Assembly: GCA_031283155.1 (NCBI GenBank)
Contig: JAITCI010000068.1
Location: 1-36,947, forward strand
DNA length: 36,947 nt
Source: Spirochaetota bacterium
Lineage (GTDB): Bacteria > Spirochaetota > JAGLSM01 > JAKPMW01
Direction: 5' to 3'
Under the pieces are notes generated by a model. The model ran no database searches, was not told the origin of the DNA, and was given only the letters and a program-made list of their open reading frames with translations. Below are positions 8,253 through 15,823 of the stretch, piece after piece. The stretch's first letter is position 1. Each line of letters opens with the position of its first letter. Position numbers and translations under genes: made by a program.

Positions 8253-9266
8253 TTATGCCATCTTCTTATTCGCCAAAGAAAATACCGCAAGCTCAAGCCT
8301 GAGTGCGCCGCAGTACGCAGGTTCGCTTTTGAAAGAGCGATCCAGCGATGCAATCAGAGAAAGTGCACGCGACAAGAGCGGCATGGACCAGCTTCGGCTT
8401 TGCTGTTCGATCTCGCGAAATGCCATTTGCTGCACCCCGAGGCTTTCCTTTGTCCGCGCGCCGGCATGATAGCGCCACAAGAGTTCCGCCTGCCGCATCA
8501 GCATGGCCTGCACAAAAATCGGACTCTCCCCTTCCGCGAGAATCGCGCGCAGCATGGTGATGGCCGGAACAGCCTGCCCATGAAAACAATGCGCAACAAA
8601 AGCGAAGATATCGCTCCCGCGCTGCTCCCCGAGAACCCGGCTTGTCTCTTCGAGGGTGAAGCTCTTGTCCAAAAAATAATTGGAAAGTATCTGCAGCGAC
8701 TGCTCCACAAGCGCCATATTGCGCCCGCAGATTTCGGTTAAGAGCGCGCCCAGACCGGACGGCATTGCGAGACCATATTCCCTGCGCGCCTTATTCTCCG
8801 CCCAGGCACCGAGTTGATTCTCAAAGAGCTCCCAGAAAATTTCGATGGTTCCCATCTTTTCGCAGAGCCGTTCCAGCGGCGCGCTGAATTTACCTTTGGT
8901 TTTTTCGCTGAGCAGGATCAATACGGTGGTTTCCAGCGGCGAAGCGAGATAGGCCTCCAGCGCGGGGCGCGGCAAGCGTTCAGCCTCATGCACGATCACG
9001 GCCTTTGCGCTCCCAAAAAACGGATAGCTCGTGATCTCGCTCATGATCTCCTCGGCGGGACTGTCGCTCGCAAAATACTGACTGCGCGCGGGGTTCGCGG
9101 GATCGTCGGCAATGCCGTGCGATTTCAGGATCACGGCTACGCGCTCGCGCTTTGTGACTTTTTCCGGGCCAAGAAGGAGATAGACGGGTGCCTTTTTTGA
9201 CGATGATGAGCCAGCCGACGCCTTTGCGCTTTGCCTGGAAGCGGAGGATTTGGACTGTGCAGCCAT
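8253..9266 (-). CDS. holA: DNA polymerase III delta subunit (HolA)
   Basis: A 337-residue protein matching the clamp-loader delta subunit, which opens the beta sliding clamp. After a low-complexity Ser/Lys/Ala N-terminus (residues 2-25) comes PVYLLLGPE, the delta-family start of the first AAA+-like domain; then ARSQYFASD, SYPFFGSAKAVIVHEAERL, and a helical C-terminal region with the RQAELLWRYHAGA block and final ALRLELAVF. As usual for delta there is no functional Walker A. It starts 6 bases after the lexA stop and is therefore probably co-transcribed with lexA, linking a replication subunit to the SOS repressor. The unusual leader could mean the true start is later, but no better ATG is evident. 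Confidence 0.88.
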   Translation of the reverse strand: MAAQSKSSASRQSAKASAGSSSSKKAPVYLLLGPEKVTKRERVAVILKSHGIADDPANPARSQYFASDSPAEEIMSEITSYPFFGSAKAVIVHEAERLPRPALEAYLASPLETTVLILLSEKTKGKFSAPLERLCEKMGTIEIFWELFENQLGAWAENKARREYGLAMPSGLGALLTEICGRNMALVEQSLQILSNYFLDKSFTLEETSRVLGEQRGSDIFAFVAHCFHGQAVPAITMLRAILAEGESPIFVQAMLMRQAELLWRYHAGARTKESLGVQQMAFREIEQQSRSWSMPLLSRALSLIASLDRSFKSEPAYCGALRLELAVFSLANKKMA

Positions 9267-9272
9267 TGCGCT

Positions 9273-9890
9273 TTACTGAATGCGCCGGAAAACCCAGACA
9301 ACCTTGCCGAGGATATCCACCGCCGAAAGCGGCATCTCCTTATAGGCCGGATTTTCAGGCTTGAGTACAACGCCGCGCTGGCGGCGGAAAAAGCGTTTGA
9401 TGGTGGTTTCACTGTCGATGAGAGCGACCACGATATCGCCGTCGCTGGCATGGGTTTGCATACGCACCAATACGAGATCGCCGTTCATGATCCCGGCACC
9501 CGTCATGCTGTCGCCGCGTACACGAAGCGCAAACACATCGCTCGATTCGCCCAGGAACGCGCGCGGCAAGTAAAATTCCTCTTCAATATTTTGTTCCGCG
9601 AGAAGAGGCATTCCGGCTGAGCTGGAACCCATAAGCGGGACGCGCAGCATACGCTCGCCCTGACGAATATCCGCCGGAAGGCGATCCATGATCTCAATCG
9701 CGCGCGACTTTGAGGATGAACACTTGATGAAGCCCTTGCGTTCGATTGCCTTCAGATGATCGTAGGCACCCTTGACCGAAATGGAAAAACTCTCGCCGAT
9801 TTCGCGCACGGTGGGCGGAAAGCCCTGACTCTCAATACGCGCGAGAACGAATTCGTAGACCTCCTGCTGCTTTCTGGTCATTTGTTTCAT
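9273..9890 (-). CDS. lexA: LexA repressor
   Basis: A 205-residue SOS repressor and self-cleaving serine peptidase. The N-terminal winged helix (residues 1-65: RKQQEVYEF, PPTVREIG, GAYDHLKAIERKGFI) binds DNA. The cleavage site is Ala92-Gly93 in SSAGMP, and the S24 catalytic dyad is Ser128 (RGDSM) and Lys165 (ETTIKRF). ATG 9890 is chosen because GGAGGG lies 7 bases upstream and the protein then starts as usual; an in-frame upstream extension to 9965 would run back through the promoter. A good sigma-70 promoter lies at 9937-9965. holA follows after 6 bases. No consensus E. coli or Gram-positive LexA box was recognised, so the operator sequence is unknown. Confidence 0.96.
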   Translation of the reverse strand: MKQMTRKQQEVYEFVLARIESQGFPPTVREIGESFSISVKGAYDHLKAIERKGFIKCSSSKSRAIEIMDRLPADIRQGERMLRVPLMGSSSAGMPLLAEQNIEEEFYLPRAFLGESSDVFALRVRGDSMTGAGIMNGDLVLVRMQTHASDGDIVVALIDSETTIKRFFRRQRGVVLKPENPAYKEMPLSAVDILGKVVWVFRRIQ

Positions 9891-9936
9891 TGGGATTCCC
9901 TCCTCCATTGTGCCTGTAAAAAAGTATCCATACATA

Positions 9937-9965
9937 ATTATACTATACTCTTGTTGGGTATTCAA
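9937..9965 (-). promoter_or_regulatory. Sigma-70-type promoter of lexA-holA
   Basis: Minus strand: -35 TTGAAT (9960-9965), 17-base spacer, perfect -10 TATAAT (9937-9942). It lies between the ntrX-like stop and lexA and would give a leader of about 40 bases. An inverted pair AGTAT/ATACT (9923-9927 and 9945-9949) straddles the -10 and could be part of an operator; that is inference. Confidence 0.7.
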
Positions 9966-9976
9966 GAAAAAAGCAG

Positions 9977-11350
9977 CTACTCTCCCGGATCAATCCCGAG
10001 GGAGTTGATCTTGCGGTGCAGGTTGCTGCGCTCTATCCCCAGAACGCGGGCGGTTCGGGATACATTCATCCCGTTTTCCCTGAGTTTACGCAGGATGTAC
10101 TCTTTTTCAAAGGCGTTCCGCGCTTCACGGAGGCCGTCATACTCGTCCTCACCCAAACGCTCCCCGGGCGCGTTCGCGGCGTCCGGGGAGACGTCTCCCA
10201 GAAGGGAACGCATAGCCGCTGCGTCAATCGGCGAGACAGACAGAATGGTCAGTGCGCGCTCAATCATATTGCGCAGCTCGCGGATATTGCCGCGCCAGGG
10301 AGAGCGTTTCATCACCTCAATGGCGTCGTTCCCAAAGAGCGGGCGCGAGCGATTGCTTTTATGGCAAAACTGTTCGCCAAAATATGCTACAAGCTCCGGC
10401 ATATCTTCGATGCGCTCCCGCAATGACGGCAGACGGATCGGTATAACATTCAAACGATAGAAGAGATCTTCCCTGAAATTACCCTTACTGATTTCCTGCA
10501 TCAGATCCTTATTGCTGGCGGCAATAACGCGCACATCCACATGAATGGTTTTGCTTCCGCCCACACGCTCAAACTCCATCTCCTGGAGTACGCGCAGTAC
10601 CTTGGCCTGCGTCTGGAGGGACATATCTGCGACTTCATCCAGAAAAATCGTACCCGTATCCGCAAGCTCAAATTTACCCTTCCGGCTCTCGTGCGCGCCC
10701 GTAAAGGCACCCTTCTCGTGCCCGAATAATTCGCTCTCAATGAGGTTCTCGGGGATCGCGGCGCAGTTGACCTCAATAAAGGGCTCGTTCTTCCGCCCGC
10801 TCGCAAGCCAGATGGAGCGCGCGACAAGTTCCTTGCCGGTTCCGCTCTCTCCGGAGATCAGCACACGGCTGGCGGCTGCCGCAGAACTCGCTATGAGTTC
10901 GCGGATTTTTGTCATGGCCGGACTTGAGCCAATCAGAACAAAGTCTTTGGATGCGCTGGTTTTATAACGTCTGTTTTCTTCCTCAAGTTCGCGCATACGG
11001 CACGCCTTACCCAAAATCAGAAGCAGACGATCGATGGAAAGCGGCTTTTCGATAAAATCAAAGGCACCCAGCTTCATTGCCTCCACCGCGAGATCCACAG
11101 TCCCGTGTCCGGAAATCATAATGACCGTTACGGAAGGGAAGAGTTTATGCGTACGCATGAGTACCTCAACGCCGCCAATCCCGGGAAGCCAGACGTCCAA
11201 AAGCATGATATCCACGCGCCCCCTGGCGAGAATGTCCAGTGCATCTTCTCCGTTCGCGGCATACACTGCGTCAAATCCCTCATCCTGCAAAACGTCCAGG
11301 ATGGCCTCGCGGATGCTGTGTTCATCGTCAACCACAAGAATATTGGGCAT
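9977..11350 (-). CDS. Sigma-54-dependent response regulator, NtrX/NtrC type
   Basis: A 457-residue three-domain activator. Receiver: residues 1-120 with acidic DDE at 8-10, phospho-acceptor Asp52 (MLLDVWLP) and Lys in FIEKP. AAA+ domain: Walker A GESGTGKE near 172, the sigma-54 contact loop GAFTGA near 227, Walker B IFLDEVAD near 247, and the R-finger region YRLNVIPIRLPSLRER. C-terminal Fis-like helix-turn-helix: NVSRTARVLGIERSNLHRKI, residues 431-450. The intact GAFTGA loop means it should activate sigma-54 RNA polymerase, and rpoN itself lies 4.5 kb upstream in the same direction. The cognate kinase ends 2 bases before this start. Targets cannot be predicted. Confidence 0.93.
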   Translation of the reverse strand: MPNILVVDDEHSIREAILDVLQDEGFDAVYAANGEDALDILARGRVDIMLLDVWLPGIGGVEVLMRTHKLFPSVTVIMISGHGTVDLAVEAMKLGAFDFIEKPLSIDRLLLILGKACRMRELEEENRRYKTSASKDFVLIGSSPAMTKIRELIASSAAAASRVLISGESGTGKELVARSIWLASGRKNEPFIEVNCAAIPENLIESELFGHEKGAFTGAHESRKGKFELADTGTIFLDEVADMSLQTQAKVLRVLQEMEFERVGGSKTIHVDVRVIAASNKDLMQEISKGNFREDLFYRLNVIPIRLPSLRERIEDMPELVAYFGEQFCHKSNRSRPLFGNDAIEVMKRSPWRGNIRELRNMIERALTILSVSPIDAAAMRSLLGDVSPDAANAPGERLGEDEYDGLREARNAFEKEYILRKLRENGMNVSRTARVLGIERSNLHRKINSLGIDPGE

Positions 11351-11352
11351 AT

Positions 11353-13059
11353 CTATTCATTCTCCGTTTTCTGATCGGCGGCATCCCGCCCAATGGTAAA
11401 ATAAAAACTCGTTCCCCCGGGGCTGCTTTCGTACCAGACCCGCCCCCCATGGTCATATACAATCTTTTCCACAATGGAGAGGCCAAGCCCGGTACCGCCT
11501 TCCTGCCGCGAGAAATAAGGCGTAAAAATCGCGTCGCCCGTTCCGGCGGGAATGCCGCATCCGTTATCGCGTATTATACACAAAACTTCGTTATCGATTT
11601 TTTCCGCCACAACCTGCACCTCTCCCCGGCGTTCGGTTTTCGCGATGGCGTTTATCGCGTTTTGAAGGATATTGATGATCGCCCTCCGCATTTGCTCCCG
11701 ATCAAAGAGTACGTCCCCGATTTCGGACTTAATTTCCAGGGTAAAATCTATCTCTTCATGGCTGGCTTTCAGGGTATCGAGTGTTTCTTCGAGAAATTTT
11801 TCGACACGCACAGGCATAACGTGCTTTGCGGGCAGGCGCGCAAACGAAGCAAATTCATTGACCAGATCCTTGATAGCCTTAACCTCCGTAATGATGGCGG
11901 GCAAAACTTTTTCGAGAACAAGCGGCAGACCCTCCCGCCCCTTATGCAGCATTCTGAGCAAACGCTCCGCGCCAAGCTGTATCGGGGTGAGCGGATTCTT
12001 GATCTCGTGGGCAAGGCGCTGCGCTACCTCCTGCCAGGCGGCAAAGCGCTCCGCGCGGTGAAGCCTTTGCTTGCTCTGAGCCAGCTGATTGCTCATGTTG
12101 TTGAAACTTTCCATGAGCTGCCGGAACTCGTCCAGCCCAACCACAGGGATACGATACCCCAGCTCACCCCCGGCAATGCGCTGTGTTCCTTCCACAAGCA
12201 CACGTACAGGCTCGGTGGTGATGCGCGCAAAACGCAGCGCAAGCAGCAGGGATATCAGGATGACAAAAATCGCAAACAGCACCGCAAAGGACAGAAACGC
12301 GATCTCAAATGGACGCCGCATAAGGCGAAGCTGCCGATACTCCGTGAGCGCAAGACTGATCCTCTCCGTTCCGGCGCTTAATGCCGGATTCATTCCGAGC
12401 GCTGCGTACTCCGCAAATCCGCCCTGGATCCTGTAATACGTAAGGGAATGCCCAAACTCGTCGCTGTACACTTCGCTTTCAAGAGCCATCGCGGTCAGCC
12501 TGCGCTTCAGACCCGGCGGAAGATATCCACCCGCAAGATCATAACGGCCTATCTGCTCAAAATGCAGGAGACCGCTCTTTTTTTCGCGCTCGTCAAAAAC
12601 TCCTGTCCGTGTTCTGAAATATCTCTGCGCAAAGGCTATAAACTCATGCCGGATTGCTTCGCTGCTTTCCTGGGCATACTGAATCGCGAGATCCAGCGCG
12701 TTCTCTATCTCGGGATTATAGAGCATATCCATGCCGTTCTTGAAATTGGAATAAGAAAAAACGGAAAATACGAGCAGCGGCAGGAGACTCGCGATCACAA
12801 AATAAACTGAAAACCTGATCCGTATGCGCGACCCGGGCATTTGGCTCATGCGATCGCGGACAAGCAGGAAAATCCTGAAAATTACATAGGCAAAAATAGT
12901 GACAAGAAGAAGGCTCAGCGCGAAAACAACTGTATATGCGCTGCTCCCTGCCTCTATTCGCAGCGCGGACGCAAGAGCGCCTGATATTCCAAAGGATGCA
13001 GCGATTGCCGGAGCGGCAGCCACAGCCATGAGAATCAGCTTCAGGATATTCCTTGTCAT
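11353..13059 (-). CDS. Membrane sensor histidine kinase, NtrY-like
   Basis: A 568-residue kinase. Three N-terminal hydrophobic segments (about 8-30, 42-67, 83-103) resemble NtrY, then a sensor region of about 150 residues and a fourth segment (about 250-275) lead into a HAMP domain (about 275-330). The H box is AHEIKNPLTP with phospho-acceptor His351. The ATPase shows the N box (NILQNAINAIA), DNGCGIP, a TPYFSRQ loop and GGTGLGLSIV. The layout matches NtrY, which senses nitrogen or redox status in proteobacteria; the signal here is unknown. Its ATG overlaps the DUF4390 stop as ATGA, and the response regulator follows after 2 bases, so the three are translationally linked. Confidence 0.92.
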   Translation of the reverse strand: MTRNILKLILMAVAAAPAIAASFGISGALASALRIEAGSSAYTVVFALSLLLVTIFAYVIFRIFLLVRDRMSQMPGSRIRIRFSVYFVIASLLPLLVFSVFSYSNFKNGMDMLYNPEIENALDLAIQYAQESSEAIRHEFIAFAQRYFRTRTGVFDEREKKSGLLHFEQIGRYDLAGGYLPPGLKRRLTAMALESEVYSDEFGHSLTYYRIQGGFAEYAALGMNPALSAGTERISLALTEYRQLRLMRRPFEIAFLSFAVLFAIFVILISLLLALRFARITTEPVRVLVEGTQRIAGGELGYRIPVVGLDEFRQLMESFNNMSNQLAQSKQRLHRAERFAAWQEVAQRLAHEIKNPLTPIQLGAERLLRMLHKGREGLPLVLEKVLPAIITEVKAIKDLVNEFASFARLPAKHVMPVRVEKFLEETLDTLKASHEEIDFTLEIKSEIGDVLFDREQMRRAIINILQNAINAIAKTERRGEVQVVAEKIDNEVLCIIRDNGCGIPAGTGDAIFTPYFSRQEGGTGLGLSIVEKIVYDHGGRVWYESSPGGTSFYFTIGRDAADQKTENE

Positions 13060-13649
13060 GGCAGATACTCCGGAGAGCGCACCCAGGACGAAGTATGCGA
13101 TATGATGGGCAAAAAACTGAATGGGGGATAAAGTTTACCAACACGCAGCATAACGCGGGCTTCGGCATAATACCCCGCGCCGCGCTCAAATTTCCTGGCT
13201 GCGTCTATCGGATACGCTATTTCTGCGGCAAGCGCGGAAAGGAAACGATTTCTTGACGTAAAATATAAAATACCTCCGCTCTTTTCGTCGGTTATTGAGT
13301 ATCGGCTCTCAATCAGATCGTAGCGTATGCCCCTGCTGATCGCAAAAGACGCAAATACCGAGTCGCGAAACAGAAAAAAACCGGATTTTCTCCGGATAAC
13401 AATCTCTGTAACTATCTCAACGCGAAGTCCGTCCTCAATTGCGGAAAGTACCTTAAGCGGGAAAACACCGGAATACGAGAGACGTATTTCCTGTTTGCCG
13501 CTTTCACTGACGATCAAAACCGCATCCGGCCCAAATGGACCGGGCGTTTCCGCGCCGGGAAGCTGCGCCGCAAAGAGAAGAAATGCAAAAAGGGATATGA
13601 CGCCCTGACGCAAACCCAACCCCCGCCGCCAAATTGCCATAGTGTTCAT
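13056..13649 (-). CDS. DUF4390-like exported protein upstream of the NtrY-like kinase
   Basis: About 197 residues: a signal peptide (basic RRGLGLRQG then a hydrophobic stretch ending near FAAQLPGA), then a beta-rich domain. LSYSGVFPLKVLSAIEDGL, IVIRRKSGFFLF, GIRYDLIESRYSI and a final YAEARVMLRVGKLYPPF follow the DUF4390 pattern. In proteobacteria DUF4390 genes often sit directly before ntrY-ntrX, and here the stop overlaps the kinase start as ATGA, so it may supply a periplasmic input to the kinase (inference). The start is uncertain: ATG 13649 lies 1 base after the previous stop, with ATG 13640 and a longer GTG start at 13697 as alternatives. Confidence 0.7.
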   Translation of the reverse strand: MNTMAIWRRGLGLRQGVISLFAFLLFAAQLPGAETPGPFGPDAVLIVSESGKQEIRLSYSGVFPLKVLSAIEDGLRVEIVTEIVIRRKSGFFLFRDSVFASFAISRGIRYDLIESRYSITDEKSGGILYFTSRNRFLSALAAEIAYPIDAARKFERGAGYYAEARVMLRVGKLYPPFSFLPIISHTSSWVRSPEYLP

Positions 13650-13650
13650 T

Positions 13651-14199
13651 TCAAAATCGAATATTCCATCCGAGGCATAACGCCCCTCCGCCTTCACGGG
13701 AATCAGTCATGCCTATATCCAGATGAAAGAGCGCATCGGCACGGGCATTGTATTTCCTTGCTGTCTCTCCGGCGTCCGCTATGGACAGAACAGTCACCCC
13801 AAGCCAGACGGCGGCAGCGCCGATAACAAGCCCCTTGTCGGTACCGCTCATATCCCGCCAGGACATCCCGGAGTCAGAGGAAGCGCTGATATATTTATTT
13901 TTGAGTTTGATCGCGAGACCCAGCGCGAGACCCTTGAAAACAAGATCCCCGAAAACAAAAAGCGATCCCTTGGCATAGTCTTTTGCGTAAAACTGCCCAA
14001 GCCCCCAATACATACCGGAAAGAAAACCCGCGAGAAAGGGATCGGCATACTGTTGGCGCAGCCGCAAAGCCAACTCTGTTTTAAGCCCGTCGCTGCCCGG
14101 CTCAGCATACAAAAAACCCGCCTGCAGGATGAGAAGCGCTGTCAAAGCCAGGGCAAGACAAGAATTCAGCCTGCGTCCATTGGCCGTATCAGAATGCAT
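13651..14199 (-). CDS. Small membrane protein, DUF5683-like, first of two paralogues
   Basis: About 182 residues. A signal peptide (LALALTALLILQAGFLYA) is followed by the motif DPFLAGFLSGMYWGLGQFY, a GLGQ-Y hairpin typical of DUF5683-type proteins, then two hydrophobic segments (LVFKGLALGLAI and LVIGAAAVWLGVTVLSIADA) and a short polar C-terminus. The function of the family is unknown. ATG 14199 overlaps the end of the upstream paralogue by 11 bases and gives the signal peptide; a longer frame to 14250 would add a charged leader. The neighbours on the same strand are its paralogue and the DUF4390-ntrYX group, so it may be part of an envelope-sensing operon. Confidence 0.7.
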   Translation of the reverse strand: MHSDTANGRRLNSCLALALTALLILQAGFLYAEPGSDGLKTELALRLRQQYADPFLAGFLSGMYWGLGQFYAKDYAKGSLFVFGDLVFKGLALGLAIKLKNKYISASSDSGMSWRDMSGTDKGLVIGAAAVWLGVTVLSIADAGETARKYNARADALFHLDIGMTDSREGGGALCLGWNIRF

Positions 14200-14788
14200 G
14201 GGACCATGACACTCCGCCCATTCCGGGCAGGATTTCGAGAGCAAGCCCATCGCGCTGCATCTCCCTCAAGAGAATATTTTGATAATGTTCGATTGCGCTG
14301 TCAGCGGCGGCAATAACCTGGTAGACATGAAAAACAAGCCAGCAGACCCCAAGCCCAACGGAGACCAGAACCCGGGTACGCGAGAGGTTTTCCCGCATAC
14401 GCACCGCAAAATGAAAGCCGATATCCCGCTCCAGACCAATATCGAGAGTCGCAACGGTCAGCACCGCACCCCAGAGAAGCGAGGTATCCAGCGTCCAGAA
14501 GCAGACAGCCTTGAGCGGTTCATGCACATAAAGCTGTCCCAGCCCCGGCACAAACCAGGAGAGGGCAGCGGCGAAAAAAGGATCCTTTCGCTCCAGATAC
14601 ATCCAATCATTCGAAGAACCGTCATTTTTACCCTGATGAGTACCTGCGTCCAGCGCGCCGAAAGGCTGCGAAAAACCGGTCTGCCACAGAGAATCCTGAA
14701 AAAAAGAGACAGCATGACCATGGATCGGACGCAACGCCATAAGCGCAAGCGGCATAAACAAAAATATGGCGACGCGCTTAATATTCAT
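14189..14788 (-). CDS. Small membrane protein, DUF5683-like, second paralogue
   Basis: About 199 residues. An N-terminal signal sequence (NIKRVAIFLFMPLALMALRPIHGHA) is followed by a polar, Gly/Asn-rich stretch and the motif DPFFAAALSWFVPGLGQLY, equivalent to the GLGQ block in the downstream paralogue. Hydrophobic segments follow (KAVCFWTLDTSLLWGAVLTVA and VLVSVGLGVCWLVFHVYQVIAA). ATG 14788 overlaps the last codons of the HPr gene and gives a clean signal peptide; ATG 14797 is possible. No recognisable Shine-Dalgarno sequence is seen, which suggests coupling to HPr translation. The two paralogues are diverged outside the GLGQ region. Function unknown. Confidence 0.7.
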   Translation of the reverse strand: MNIKRVAIFLFMPLALMALRPIHGHAVSFFQDSLWQTGFSQPFGALDAGTHQGKNDGSSNDWMYLERKDPFFAAALSWFVPGLGQLYVHEPLKAVCFWTLDTSLLWGAVLTVATLDIGLERDIGFHFAVRMRENLSRTRVLVSVGLGVCWLVFHVYQVIAAADSAIEHYQNILLREMQRDGLALEILPGMGGVSWSHAF

Positions 14789-15044
14789 CAAAACCATCGG
14801 TAATACATTGTTCAAGGGCATTCGCGGCCTCTTCCTCGTCATCGCCTTCCGCGCGGACAATGAGAGTGGAATTACAAACAGCGGCAAGCTGCATAATACT
14901 CAAAACACTGTCACACTCAACCTGGCGGTCATCCTTGATAATCCAGACGCGCGAACGGAATTTTCCGGCAAGTTCCGCAAGCATGGATGCGGGACGCGCG
15001 TGCAGCCCGGCAAGATTCCGTACACAAACCGTCCTTTCTACCAT
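14778..15044 (-). CDS. HPr family phosphocarrier protein
   Basis: An 88-residue HPr with active-site His15 in NLAGLHARPAS and a serine at the regulatory position 46 (ECDSVLSIMQLAA). It accepts phosphate from PEP via enzyme I and passes it to EIIA-type proteins. The Shine-Dalgarno sequence GAGGAG lies 6 bases before the ATG. Its place downstream of rpoN-hpf matches NPr of the E. coli nitrogen PTS, but ptsN and rapZ are absent from this stretch. Having both His15 and Ser46 leaves open control by an HPr kinase encoded elsewhere. The following membrane protein overlaps its last 11 bases. Confidence 0.93.
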   Translation of the reverse strand: MVERTVCVRNLAGLHARPASMLAELAGKFRSRVWIIKDDRQVECDSVLSIMQLAAVCNSTLIVRAEGDDEEEAANALEQCITDGFDEY

Positions 15045-15071
15045 ACTGACTCCTCACCAGGCTTGCTGTTT

Positions 15072-15800
15072 CTATTTCTCCAGAATATATATACGCAATT
15101 TATCCTCTTCCCGCAGCATCGCCTGCACCTTGTTCGATTCGGCGTTTGTATACAGCAAAAGCGTCTGCGCTTCCTTTTCGATTTTTGCGTACGCTTCGCG
15201 GTCGCCCATTTGTTCCGCATAGCAATCTTCGATTCTGGTGTGATCGATCTGATCGCCTGCGAGATAGATGTGTTTGCAGTACCAGCATTTTCCGCCGGGA
15301 TCACAGCCATAAACCGCAAAGAGTTCATCGCTTTCCTGAAGCGCAGCCATAGCACACCCGGGATTATCCCCGGAGTAAAACACCTCTGCACCGGAATCGG
15401 AATTGGCGAGGTGAAGCACCACATCCAGTTCGGAACGAAGTTCTTTGGAGACTTCAGCATAATCGAACGGAGCGGCTTCTCCGGTATCGGCAGTCAGGGT
15501 ATGCGTATTGCGGGCATGGGCATGTACGCGCTCTTTATGCTTTCTGATATGTCTCTCCAGTTTGTCCGTGAGATTATCGATAGCCTCTGCAACCGTAGGC
15601 TCTTTCGTCTGAAAATAAAATCTTTTTCCATCCAGAACAAAACTGATATCGGCAATGAAATTCAGTTTTTCTTTTTCAAGGAGTACATGAAACTGCATTT
15701 TTTGATTTTCAAGTACGCGAATCCTGCCCAGTTTTTCCTCAATGGCCTTTTTGAGACCAGGGGAAACATTATAACGCCTCCCGGTGATAATGAGATTCAT
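15072..15800 (-). CDS. hpf: Ribosome hibernation promoting factor-like protein with unusual C-terminal domain
   Basis: Residues 1-95 form an S30AE domain (MNLIITGRRYNVSPGLKKAI ... PTVAEAIDNLTDKLERHIRKHKERV), which binds the 30S decoding centre and silences ribosomes. The rest, residues about 110-242, is not the usual dimerising C-terminal domain of long HPF. It has cysteines in GCAMAAL, YGCDPGGKCWYCKH and EDCYAEQ, then a helical end (AYAKIEKEAQTLLLYTNAESNKVQ). The Shine-Dalgarno sequence GGAGGAG lies 9 bases before the ATG. It is 23 bases after rpoN and 27 before HPr. The cysteine pattern suggests metal binding or thiol sensing; that is inference. Confidence 0.88.
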   Translation of the reverse strand: MNLIITGRRYNVSPGLKKAIEEKLGRIRVLENQKMQFHVLLEKEKLNFIADISFVLDGKRFYFQTKEPTVAEAIDNLTDKLERHIRKHKERVHAHARNTHTLTADTGEAAPFDYAEVSKELRSELDVVLHLANSDSGAEVFYSGDNPGCAMAALQESDELFAVYGCDPGGKCWYCKHIYLAGDQIDHTRIEDCYAEQMGDREAYAKIEKEAQTLLLYTNAESNKVQAMLREEDKLRIYILEK

Positions 15801-15823
15801 TTTGCTTTGCTCCTCCCTTGCTT

